Of a DNA stretch of 52,235 nt, positions 41,812 through 49,070 are shown in pieces. A program made the position numbers and the translations under genes. How positions within the stretch are numbered: position 1 is the stretch's first letter; each line of letters starts with the position of its first letter. The stretch spans positions 1 to 52,235 of the forward strand of contig SFDG01000023.1 in NCBI GenBank assembly GCA_004558305.1. The letters run 5' to 3'. The stretch is from Phocaeicola plebeius (GTDB taxonomy: Bacteria > Bacteroidota > Bacteroidia > Bacteroidales > Bacteroidaceae). The notes under the pieces were generated by a model. That model was given only the letters and a program-made list of their open reading frames with translations, did not search any database and had not been told where the DNA came from.

Positions 41812-41947
41812 CCATCACACGGAGTGTGAAATAATTCGATGAATGACGCTGTAGGGGCGGACCTGCGTGTCCGCCCGGAATGCCGAGGTGGATGTTTCCG
41901 GGCAGACACATAGGTCTGCCCCTACAGTTTCACACAACGTGTGATGG
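41812..41947. repeat. Nested palindromic repeats after cysK
   Basis: The inner pair 41849-41878 and 41898-41927 matches at 26 of 30 positions (core GTAGGGGCGGACC..GGTCTGCCCCTAC). It lies inside an outer pair, 41812-41830 and 41929-41947 (CCATCACAC.. / ..GTGTGATGG). Each outer arm is itself a small hairpin. Both kinds of sequence look like dispersed intergenic palindromes. No coding sequence is present in the 244-base gap to the helicase gene. Confidence 0.8.
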
Positions 41948-42027
41948 GGACTACCAATGCCAAACAAAATGACAGGCGATTCTTATTTCGACACCCCCTC
42001 TGCATACCAAGGTGAATACTTCTTCCC

Positions 42028-43446
42028 CTACTCGATCTGCTCCTGCGGCCAGTTCACCAAATACAGCGTTTCCGTAGCCCGGGTAAAAGCAGTGTACAGC
42101 CATCGGTAATAGTCCGGTGAAAGCATCTCCTCCGTCATGTAGCCTTGGTCGACAAACACCCGCATCCACTGGCCGCCCTGAGCTTTGTGGCACGTCACCG
42201 CGTAGGCATATTTCACCTGCAAGGCATTGTAGAAAGGGTCCTCCTTGATTTTCTTCATCCGTTCCCGCTTGCTGCCGATGTCGGCATAGTCTTCCCACAC
42301 CCCATTGAACAGGCGACCGCTCTCTTCGCGGGTCAGAGAAGGCGCATCGGAATGCAACGTATCAAGCAGCACTTTCACCTCGAGTTCCAAATCACCGTAA
42401 TCCGGGAAAGCCAATGTCACCTCAGCAAAACGGAAGCCATAGAGTTCCTGGCAACGACGGACCCGACGGACCACCGCCGTATCGCCGTTGGCAATGAAGT
42501 CAAGCTCCTTGCAATCGGTGCCCCAATAATAGTTGTTCTTGGCCACCATCAGCACATCCCCCGTACTCAACTCCTCCTCCCGATAGAGGATGGTATTCCG
42601 TATACCTTTATTATATAGGTTGGCCCTCTTGTTCGACCGGCAGATAATCATGGTCTCGTCCATTCCGGCATGGTCATAGCAATCGTTGATGGCCTCAATC
42701 AGTTCACTGCCAGGCACCTGTTTCACATCCGGGAAACCCGCTATCCGCACCTTGGGCCAATCGAAGCAGTCGTCGTCGGCAATCCGCAGGCGTAAGGCCG
42801 TAGCATTGGACAGAATCCCCGAATCCCGTCCCTGACGGACCACCTCTGTCAACAGACACTCCATCACCTCCAGTCCATAGCCCGACAGGCAGTCGGCGGA
42901 AAGAGCCGGACTCTCCTCCTCTCCTACCGGCGGTAGCTGCGCCGTATCGCCTATCAGCATCAACCGGCAGCCTTGTCCGTTGTAGACATACTGCACCAGG
43001 TCGTCCAGCAGCCGCCCCGTTCCGAACGAAGCCCCTGCCAGTCCCTCATTAGCCACCATTGATGCCTCGTCGACGATGAACAACGTATTCCGGTGAAGAT
43101 TCGGCTGAACGACAAAATTGTCCGTATCGTTCGAGAACACCTGCTGACGATAAATTTTCTTGTGAATGGTCAGCGCCATATGTCCGGCAAAATGCGAGAA
43201 CACCTTTGCTGCCCGTCCGGTGGGACCCAGCAGTACCACCTTCCGCTGCAGTTCATCGAGCGTCTTCACCAAGGCAGCTACCAAGGTGGTCTTTCCCGTG
43301 CCTGCAAAGCCCTTCAAGACGAAAATTTCACCTTCATTTGCCAAAAAAAGAAAATCTGCAAAACTTTTCATCACAATTTCTTGCCCATCTGTTGGTTTAT
43401 AGAAAAAATTTCGCTTAATTTGCTGCGCTAAATCATTATTTAACAT
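42028..43446 (-). CDS. RecD2/SF1B-like ATP-dependent DNA helicase
   Basis: The 472-residue protein has Walker A LKGFAGTGKTTLVAAL (Lys about 52), motif II FIVDEASMV (about 123), motif III LMLIGDTAQLPPVG (about 160) and the C-terminal UvrD_C_2 motif YAVTCHKAQGGQWMRVFVDQ, then YTAFTRATETLYLV (motif VI). Without the long N-terminal extension of RecD2 it is a short, stand-alone form common in Bacteroidetes. It should unwind DNA 5'-3'. It is divergent from the following hypothetical gene, with 94 bases between. Confidence 0.88.
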   Translation of the reverse strand: MLNNDLAQQIKRNFFYKPTDGQEIVMKSFADFLFLANEGEIFVLKGFAGTGKTTLVAALVKTLDELQRKVVLLGPTGRAAKVFSHFAGHMALTIHKKIYRQQVFSNDTDNFVVQPNLHRNTLFIVDEASMVANEGLAGASFGTGRLLDDLVQYVYNGQGCRLMLIGDTAQLPPVGEEESPALSADCLSGYGLEVMECLLTEVVRQGRDSGILSNATALRLRIADDDCFDWPKVRIAGFPDVKQVPGSELIEAINDCYDHAGMDETMIICRSNKRANLYNKGIRNTILYREEELSTGDVLMVAKNNYYWGTDCKELDFIANGDTAVVRRVRRCQELYGFRFAEVTLAFPDYGDLELEVKVLLDTLHSDAPSLTREESGRLFNGVWEDYADIGSKRERMKKIKEDPFYNALQVKYAYAVTCHKAQGGQWMRVFVDQGYMTEEMLSPDYYRWLYTAFTRATETLYLVNWPQEQIE

Positions 43447-43540
43447 AATGGTCTGTAATAAAGTTGGCGTAACGTGTACGCGGTTAAAGTAATTTATTTA
43501 TTTTTGCGCTACGAATATAAACTAAAAAAACAATATTATC

Positions 43541-44227
43541 ATGAAAACAGTAATTAATCTTGTGTTAGCCGCTTGTGTAATTGGCTTAGTGTACATCTGC
43601 TATGGCAGTATTATGGGTCCTATCAACTTTGATAATGAGAAAAGTATCCGCGACAAGGCCATCATCGCCCGTCTGATTGACATCCGCAAGGCCCAGCAGG
43701 AATATCGTTCCTTGCACCAGGGTGCCTATACGGACAACTTCGATTCGTTGATTGCCTTCGTCAAGACCGCCAAACTTCCGTTCATCATGAAGGTCGGAAC
43801 ACTGACAGACGACCAGTTGAACAACGGCATGACCGAGAAGAAAGCAATGGCTTTGATCAACAAGGCCAAGAAGACCAACAACTGGAGCGAAGTAGAAAAG
43901 GCCGGCCTGCAAAATTTCCGTCGTGACACCATGTGGGTAGCCGTACTCGACACCATCTTCACCAAGGGATTCAACCCTGACTCACTGCCGTTCGTTCCTT
44001 ATGGCAACGGTGCGAAGTTCGAACTTGCCATCCGCAAAGATACGACCAAGTCGGGTGCTCCGCTGAACCTGTTCCAGGCCCAGGTACCTTACGAAGTTTA
44101 CCTGAAGGGTATCAACGACCAGGAACTCATCAACCTGAAGGACGTGCAGAAGAAGCTCGGCAAGTACTGTGGTCTGCGCGTGGGTGACATTGAAACTCCG
44201 AACAACAACGCCGGTAACTGGGAATAA
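43541..44227 (+). CDS. Conserved hypothetical protein with N-terminal membrane anchor
   Basis: The 228-residue protein has one N-terminal hydrophobic helix (INLVLAACVIGLVYICYGSI, about 4-23) and a periplasmic part starting KSIRDKAIIARLIDIRKAQQ, which looks pilin-stalk-like (compare the helix of type II/IV pseudopilins), followed by an alpha/beta region. No catalytic motif was seen. The family was not recognised. A TATTTTTG box at 43499-43506 is a likely -7 element. It is followed by the DUF3822 and rsmD genes at 4- and -10-base spacing, so all three are one operon. Confidence 0.8.
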   Translation: MKTVINLVLAACVIGLVYICYGSIMGPINFDNEKSIRDKAIIARLIDIRKAQQEYRSLHQGAYTDNFDSLIAFVKTAKLPFIMKVGTLTDDQLNNGMTEKKAMALINKAKKTNNWSEVEKAGLQNFRRDTMWVAVLDTIFTKGFNPDSLPFVPYGNGAKFELAIRKDTTKSGAPLNLFQAQVPYEVYLKGINDQELINLKDVQKKLGKYCGLRVGDIETPNNNAGNWE

Positions 44228-44231
44228 GCGC

Positions 44232-45050
44232 ATGAGCGAAACCTTCGATTTCTCCAAATCGGCACAGTATACATTATCCATCCGTCTTAGTACGGATGGA
44301 TTTTCTTTTTCTATCTATAACCCGCTGAACGGAAGCGACTTCTTCTTCCGCAGCTATCCGGTCAACACCCAACGTTCGATGGCCGCCAACGTCAAGGCGT
44401 TCCTGGCGGAAACGGAAGGACTTGACCTTCCCTACCGGCAGACCAATATCCTGGTCCATTCGGCACGTTACACTCCCGTACCTCTGGAACTGTTCGAGGA
44501 CGAACAGATGGAGGCACTTTTCTACCAGAACTTGCCGCGGCAGAACAATGAAATCGTGCTGTGCAACGTACTGGGGAAAAGCAATCTCGTCATCCTGTTC
44601 TCCATCGACAAACTGACCCACCTCTTTCTGAGCGAACACTTCCCAAAGGCCCGTTTCTTTGCCTCTGTCAGTCCGCAGCTGGAAGGGCTGGCCGTAAAGA
44701 GCCAGTTGGGCAACAGCCGCAAGCTCTATGCCCACCTCCACCCGGACAGCACCGATGTGTTCTGTTTCGAACGGGGACGGCTGCTGCTGACCAACACCTA
44801 TGCCACCGCTACCACCGACGACCGGAGCTACTATCTGCTCAATGTATGGCAACAACTGGGATTTGACGCCGAAAACGACGAGCTCCAGCTGACCGGACGC
44901 ATCGGCCAACGGGACGAACTGACCACCCTCCTAAAGAAGTACATCCGTAAAGTATTCATTATCCAACCCCAAGCGGACTTCAACGAATCGGCCTCCAGCC
45001 CCATCGAAGATATTCCGTTTGACATCCAATCTTTAGTGACATGCGAGTAA
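44232..45050 (+). CDS. DUF3822 family protein
   Basis: The 272-residue soluble protein starts MSETFDFSKSAQYTLSIRLS and has the DUF3822 features FRSYPVNTQRSMAANVKAFL, ILVHSARYTPVPLELFEDEQ and QNEIVLCNVLGKSNLVILFS-like strands. The fold is probably actin/ribonuclease H-like, as in related DUFs. Function is unknown. The ATG at 44232 is chosen, four bases after the preceding stop. An open frame continues upstream but overlaps the preceding gene. The end overlaps rsmD by 10 bases, linking it tightly to rRNA methylation. Confidence 0.85.
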   Translation: MSETFDFSKSAQYTLSIRLSTDGFSFSIYNPLNGSDFFFRSYPVNTQRSMAANVKAFLAETEGLDLPYRQTNILVHSARYTPVPLELFEDEQMEALFYQNLPRQNNEIVLCNVLGKSNLVILFSIDKLTHLFLSEHFPKARFFASVSPQLEGLAVKSQLGNSRKLYAHLHPDSTDVFCFERGRLLLTNTYATATTDDRSYYLLNVWQQLGFDAENDELQLTGRIGQRDELTTLLKKYIRKVFIIQPQADFNESASSPIEDIPFDIQSLVTCE

Positions 45051-45574
45051 TCAGTGGAATATACAAACGTCGCCGCTTCGACGTACCCCCGACTTTCAAG
45101 GCACGGCCCACTACCGACTTTGCCAAAGAAAATCTTTTCAATGTCCTCAACAACTACCTCGACTTCGAGGGCGGAATCAATGCACTCGACCTATTTTCCG
45201 GGACAGGCAGCATCAGCCTTGAACTGGTATCACGCGGTTGCGACCGTGTCCTCTCCATCGAGAAGGACCCTCAGCACTACGCCTTCATCAACAAGGTGAT
45301 GAAAGAAATCAAGGCAGACAACTGGTTTCCTGTACGAGGAGATGTGTTCCGCTTCATCGAACGGTGCGGGGAAACTTTCGACTTCATCTTTGCCGATCCT
45401 CCCTATGCCCTGCCCAACCTGAACGAGATTCCCGACCAGATTTTCGAACACCAGCTGCTGAAAGAAGACGGACTCTTCGTACTGGAGCACGGGAAGAACC
45501 TCCAGTTCGACCAGCACCCTCACTTTGTGGAACACCGCCACTACGGCAGCGTCAATTTTTCATTCTTCCGATAG
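45041..45574 (+). CDS. rsmD: 16S rRNA guanine-966 N2-methyltransferase RsmD
   Basis: The 177-residue protein starts MRVISGIYKRRRFDVPP and continues RPTTDFAKENLFNVL. The SAM-binding motif is ALDLFSGTGSISLELVSRG (about 49-67) and the catalytic DPPY is in FDFIFADPPYALP (Asp about 119). It methylates G966 of 16S rRNA during 30S assembly. Length and motifs are complete. It starts inside the last codons of the DUF3822 gene. Its stop is seven bases from the stop of the convergent cardiolipin synthase gene. Confidence 0.94.
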   Translation: MRVISGIYKRRRFDVPPTFKARPTTDFAKENLFNVLNNYLDFEGGINALDLFSGTGSISLELVSRGCDRVLSIEKDPQHYAFINKVMKEIKADNWFPVRGDVFRFIERCGETFDFIFADPPYALPNLNEIPDQIFEHQLLKEDGLFVLEHGKNLQFDQHPHFVEHRHYGSVNFSFFR

Positions 45575-45581
45575 GCATTCA

Positions 45582-47006
45582 CTACAGCAACGGAGCCAAC
45601 AGACGGATGACCGACTCTGCCACCTTGTTCTTCCACGCACGCCGTGCCCACACCTTGGGAGACAGCAACAGGCAATGGCATTGATCCTCCCAGAAGATTT
45701 CTTTGAGGTGCAATGCCATTTCCACATTATAGAAGAAGATATTTGCCTCGAAATTATGCTCGAAGCTGCGGAAATCCATGTTCGTAGACCCCACTGATGC
45801 CATTTCATCGTCCCATACCCACAACTTGGAATGCAGGAATCCCGGCTTGTAGAGATACACCTTCACCCCTGCTTCCATCAGTTCGTCCAAATAGGAAAGA
45901 GACCCCTTGTGCGTAATGAAGGCATCTGCCCGCTTCGGCAACATCACCCGTACATCCACCCCCGCCAATGCCGCAGTCTGAAGGGCTGTCATCACCTCCT
46001 CCGTAGGCAGAAAATAGGGTGTCTGCACATAGAAGTAGCGTTTGGCATTGGAAATCGCCATTACAAGGCCCTGCATGATGTCCTTCCACTGCCCTACTGC
46101 ATCTGAAGTCACCACCTGTGCCACCACCGTACCTCGGTCCTCCTCCATGCGGGGGAAGAACTCCGAAGCCGTATAGAGCGTACGGTCCATGGCATACCAG
46201 TCAGTCAGGAAAGCCGTCTGCAAACCGTATACCGCCTTGCCTTCCACCCGGACATGCGTATCGCGCCAGATTCCTCCCGATACCCCATGCAGGTACCGTT
46301 CGGCAATGTTCATTCCACCGATGTACCCCACCTGCCCGTCGATAATCACCAGCTTACGGTGGTTGCGATAATTCACCTTACTCGTGAAACCGGGAAAGCG
46401 GACTTTCAGAAAAGCCTGCACCTCAATGCCCTCGCACATCATCCGGTCGAAAAACAGCTTGTCCACCTTCCAGCAACCCACATCATCGTACAGCAAGCGC
46501 ACCTTTACACCGGCCCGTACCCGTTCGACGAGGGCATCGCGCAACAGACGGCCCACCTCGTCGTTCTCGAAAATATAAAACTCCAAATGAATGTGATGAC
46601 GTGCCTGACGGATATCTTCGACTAACGCATTTACCATCGAAGTACCCTCCGTAAAAACCGACACCCGGTTTCCACCGAATGCCAAGGCTCCGTTCACACG
46701 ATGGAAAAATCCCCGCAACCGGTTGGTTTCAGACGCATCGGACAAGGAGACCTGATTCTGGTATTCCTGCATCGGATGCTTGGACAGCCGTGTGTACCCA
46801 CTCCGGCTGATCAAGTGCTCCTTCCTGTTGCTTCTTCCAATGAAAAAATACAGGAACAGACCGGGTAAAGGCAAGAAATAAAGCAGCAGAATCCACGCCA
46901 TGGTCTTGAACGGGCTACGGTTGTCCAAAATGACCAGAAAAACCGTAAACAAGACGAAGGCCAGAAACAACAACTGCCAGAATAGTGAAAAAAAATGATC
47001 TACCAT
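45582..47006 (-). CDS. cls: Cardiolipin synthase (phospholipase D family)
   Basis: The 474-residue protein has two N-terminal membrane helices (about 5-25 and 33-54) and two HKD motifs: YRNHRKLVIIDGQVGYIGGMN (His, Lys, Asp; about 212-230) and LHSKLWVWDDEMASVGSTNMD (about 392-412). It condenses two phosphatidylglycerols to cardiolipin in the inner membrane. The start MVDHFFSLFWQ at 47006 is preferred because it begins just before the first membrane helix. An in-frame ATG is at 47057. It is convergent with rsmD. Confidence 0.94.
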   Translation of the reverse strand: MVDHFFSLFWQLLFLAFVLFTVFLVILDNRSPFKTMAWILLLYFLPLPGLFLYFFIGRSNRKEHLISRSGYTRLSKHPMQEYQNQVSLSDASETNRLRGFFHRVNGALAFGGNRVSVFTEGTSMVNALVEDIRQARHHIHLEFYIFENDEVGRLLRDALVERVRAGVKVRLLYDDVGCWKVDKLFFDRMMCEGIEVQAFLKVRFPGFTSKVNYRNHRKLVIIDGQVGYIGGMNIAERYLHGVSGGIWRDTHVRVEGKAVYGLQTAFLTDWYAMDRTLYTASEFFPRMEEDRGTVVAQVVTSDAVGQWKDIMQGLVMAISNAKRYFYVQTPYFLPTEEVMTALQTAALAGVDVRVMLPKRADAFITHKGSLSYLDELMEAGVKVYLYKPGFLHSKLWVWDDEMASVGSTNMDFRSFEHNFEANIFFYNVEMALHLKEIFWEDQCHCLLLSPKVWARRAWKNKVAESVIRLLAPLL

Positions 47007-47155
47007 AGTGCCTGTCTTTATTAGTCCCGACTGAACAGAAGAGCCCGGAGAAAACACTTGACGAAGAAGGCTACCGACCTCAGGACTCAGGGTTCAGCTA
47101 CTGCAAATGTAGATAAAATCCGCGAGATTCTGCATCGGTGCAAGTAAAAAAGCAA

Positions 47156-47189
47156 AAAGCATCGACAATCATCGGATTATCAATGCTTT
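47156..47189 (-). terminator. Terminator after tRNA-Pro
   Basis: Stem AAAGCAT/ATGCTTT continued by GACAATC/GATTATC (about 13 of 15 paired) with a 4-base loop, followed on the minus strand by a T run. It begins eight bases after the tRNA 3' end. Confidence 0.75.
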
Positions 47190-47197
47190 CTTCTCAG

Positions 47198-47272
47198 TCG
47201 GGGTGACTGGATTCGAACCAGCGACCACACGCCCCCCAGACGCGTACTCTAACCGGGCTGAGCTACACCCCG
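47198..47272 (-). tRNA. tRNA-Pro (GGG)
   Basis: On the minus strand the cloverleaf has acceptor CGGGGTG/CACCCCG, D arm GCTCAG..GAGT, anticodon stem CGCGT/GCGTG with the loop CTGGGGG (anticodon GGG), variable TGGTC and T arm GCTGG-TTCGAAT-CCAGT. It is 75 nt and CCA is not encoded. All stems pair with at most G-U pairs. Confidence 0.93.
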
Positions 47273-47399
47273 CTGTGATGTGCTTGTCTTTGTTTGACGA
47301 GTGCAAAGGTACGTACTTTTTTTGAATCTGCAAGCATTATCTCGGTTTTTTTTCTGAAAAATACATTTTCCCGGTGAAACGACGGGGCAAGAACCCTGC

Positions 47400-48458
47400 T
47401 TACCCCATCGTTTCGCTGTAGAAATCGAGCAATTCATAGATTTCCTCCTGCGTGGCGGTCTGGTTGATACGGATATCTCCCACATCCCCCAGCAGCGTGA
47501 AGTTGATGGTGCCCGCCGAAAAGTTCTTCTTGTCGTGCTTCATGAAGTTGAACAAGGTCTCGTAGTCATTGCAAGTAAACTCCAGCCGGCCATAGTTCTC
47601 CTTGATGAAACGAAGCGTCTGGTGCAACCGCTCCTTCGGGAATCCGGTCTTCAGGGCCGACAGGTAGAGTTCGCACACCATGCCCCAGGCAACGGCATAC
47701 CCGTGAAGCACGGGACGCTTCTGCAAGGCGAAACTCTCGAAGGCATGTCCCACCGTATGTCCCAGGTTGAGGGCCTTGCGGATTCCATGCTCGAAGGGGT
47801 CCTGCTCCACAATCCCCTCCTTCACCTGCACCGATTCGCCGACCAGCTGCTGCAGACGGTCGTAGTCGATGGTCTCCATGTCGAAGTCCACCAGCTCGCT
47901 CCAGTGGCTGACGCGGCTGATAAGGCCGTGCTTCAGCATCTCTGCATAGCCCGAAAGAATGTTCTCGCAGTCGAGCGTTCGGAGGAACCGACAATCGATG
48001 AGCACCGTCTCCGCCGGACGGAAGGCACCGATTTCGTTCTTCAGTCCGTTGAAGTTGATGCCGGTCTTCCCCCCCACCGAGGCATCGACCATGGAAAGCA
48101 GCGTAGTAGGTATATTAATATAAGGTATGCCCCGCTTGAAAGTGGCAGCCGCAAAGCCACCGAGATCGGTCACCATGCCGCCTCCCAGGTTCAGCAGCAG
48201 CGAGCGGCGGGTCGCTCCTTCGTCGCAGAGCCGGTTCCACACATAGGCAAGGGTCTCCAGGTTCTTGTGAATATCCCCCGGACCGATGCTGATGATGACG
48301 GCATCCTTCAGGCAGTCCAGCTGGGAGATGACCGGCCAGCACGACCTCCGTGTATGCTCGTCCGTCAAGACGAACAGCTTGTCGAACGAATGTTTAGCCA
48401 GTGTCTTGCGGAGTTCATCCGCGAAGTCACGGCAGATAATGACTTCTTGTTTGCTCAT
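47400..48458 (-). CDS. aroB: 3-dehydroquinate synthase
   Basis: The 352-residue protein has AroB motifs: NAD-binding GGGMVTDLGGFAAATFKRGI (about 100-119), PTTLLSMVDASVGGKTGINF, KNEIGAFRPAETVLID, the metal-ligand His in NLGHTVGHAFES (about 240) and LHGYAVAWGM (about 257). It makes 3-dehydroquinate from DAHP, step two of the shikimate pathway. The frame extends upstream, but MSKQEVIICRDF at 48458 fits the family, and a -7 box (48487 to 48480) is 21 bases ahead. It is divergent from the small membrane protein gene. Confidence 0.95.
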   Translation of the reverse strand: MSKQEVIICRDFADELRKTLAKHSFDKLFVLTDEHTRRSCWPVISQLDCLKDAVIISIGPGDIHKNLETLAYVWNRLCDEGATRRSLLLNLGGGMVTDLGGFAAATFKRGIPYINIPTTLLSMVDASVGGKTGINFNGLKNEIGAFRPAETVLIDCRFLRTLDCENILSGYAEMLKHGLISRVSHWSELVDFDMETIDYDRLQQLVGESVQVKEGIVEQDPFEHGIRKALNLGHTVGHAFESFALQKRPVLHGYAVAWGMVCELYLSALKTGFPKERLHQTLRFIKENYGRLEFTCNDYETLFNFMKHDKKNFSAGTINFTLLGDVGDIRINQTATQEEIYELLDFYSETMG

Positions 48459-48479
48459 AATAAGGTCAGTTTTTGGGTA

Positions 48480-48487
48480 CAAATTTA
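48480..48487 (-). promoter_or_regulatory. -7 box of aroB
   Basis: TAAATTTG on the minus strand, an exact TAnnTTTG match. No clear -33 element was seen. Confidence 0.45.
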
Positions 48488-48529
48488 GAAAAAAAGTGAG
48501 AAGAAAGCGGTTCTTGGCTATCATTTAAT

Positions 48530-48537
48530 TAATTTTG
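48530..48537 (+). promoter_or_regulatory. -7 box of the small membrane protein gene
   Basis: TAATTTTG fits TAnnTTTG, giving a start near 48544 and a leader of about 36 bases. The leader carries AAAGGAG nine bases ahead of the ATG, an unusually good Shine-Dalgarno match for this group. Confidence 0.45.
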
Positions 48538-48579
48538 CACCTTCAATTGGTAGAACATAAAACAGAAAGGAGTTTGAAT

Positions 48580-48987
48580 ATGAAAGGTATTTTGCCGGCC
48601 GGGTGCCGGATATTGGGGTATGCGCTGCTGATTCTGTCCGTCTTCGCCCCCTTAGGAATGTATTTGACCGGGCAGGTGGACGACGGCAATCTCGCCATCG
48701 TGAAGTTAGGGATGAAGCTCGTCGTCTGGTTGTCGCTGTTCATGATCTTCCTGGCCAAAAACAAGGAAGAAGACGCTACGGCGGCATCGCTCCGCACAAA
48801 GGCGATGAAGTGCGCCCTGCTGGCATGGGGAGTCTATTACGCCGGGGCATTGGTGAAAGGCATGGCCGACGGCGACGCACAGGGAGCCGACAACTCGGCC
48901 GCCATCATCTACATGGTGCTCGCCGTGCTGTGCCTGGAGTTCCTGGTGCAGAAGCGAAAGGCAGAAAAGGCGTTTAAAAGAAAATGA
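48580..48987 (+). CDS. Small membrane protein of unknown function
   Basis: The 135-residue protein has four hydrophobic segments (about 10-30, 40-57, 70-90, 103-122) and a basic tail (QKRKAEKAFKRK). No family was recognised. The start at 48580 is chosen over an upstream ATG (48535) because of the AAAGGAG site nine bases ahead and because the -7 box overlaps the upstream ATG. It is flanked by aroB (divergent) and the outer-membrane barrel gene, and has its own hairpin terminator, so it is probably monocistronic. Confidence 0.8.
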   Translation: MKGILPAGCRILGYALLILSVFAPLGMYLTGQVDDGNLAIVKLGMKLVVWLSLFMIFLAKNKEEDATAASLRTKAMKCALLAWGVYYAGALVKGMADGDAQGADNSAAIIYMVLAVLCLEFLVQKRKAEKAFKRK

Positions 48988-48998
48988 CGATTCTATAA

Positions 48999-49023
48999 AA
49001 AAGGTTATTACATTAAACCTTTT
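48999..49023 (+). terminator. Hairpin terminator
   Basis: AAAAGGTT (48999-49006) and AACCTTTT (49016-49023) pair around a 9-base loop, 12 bases after the stop of the small membrane protein gene. Confidence 0.6.
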
Positions 49024-49070
49024 CCCTACGCCTGCATCCAACAGGCAATAGAAAACAGAACAGCAAAGAC

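Noticed and set aside
41812..41947. Insertion sequence
   Set aside because: Inverted repeats are present, but only about 20 bases lie between the inner arms and there is no transposase.
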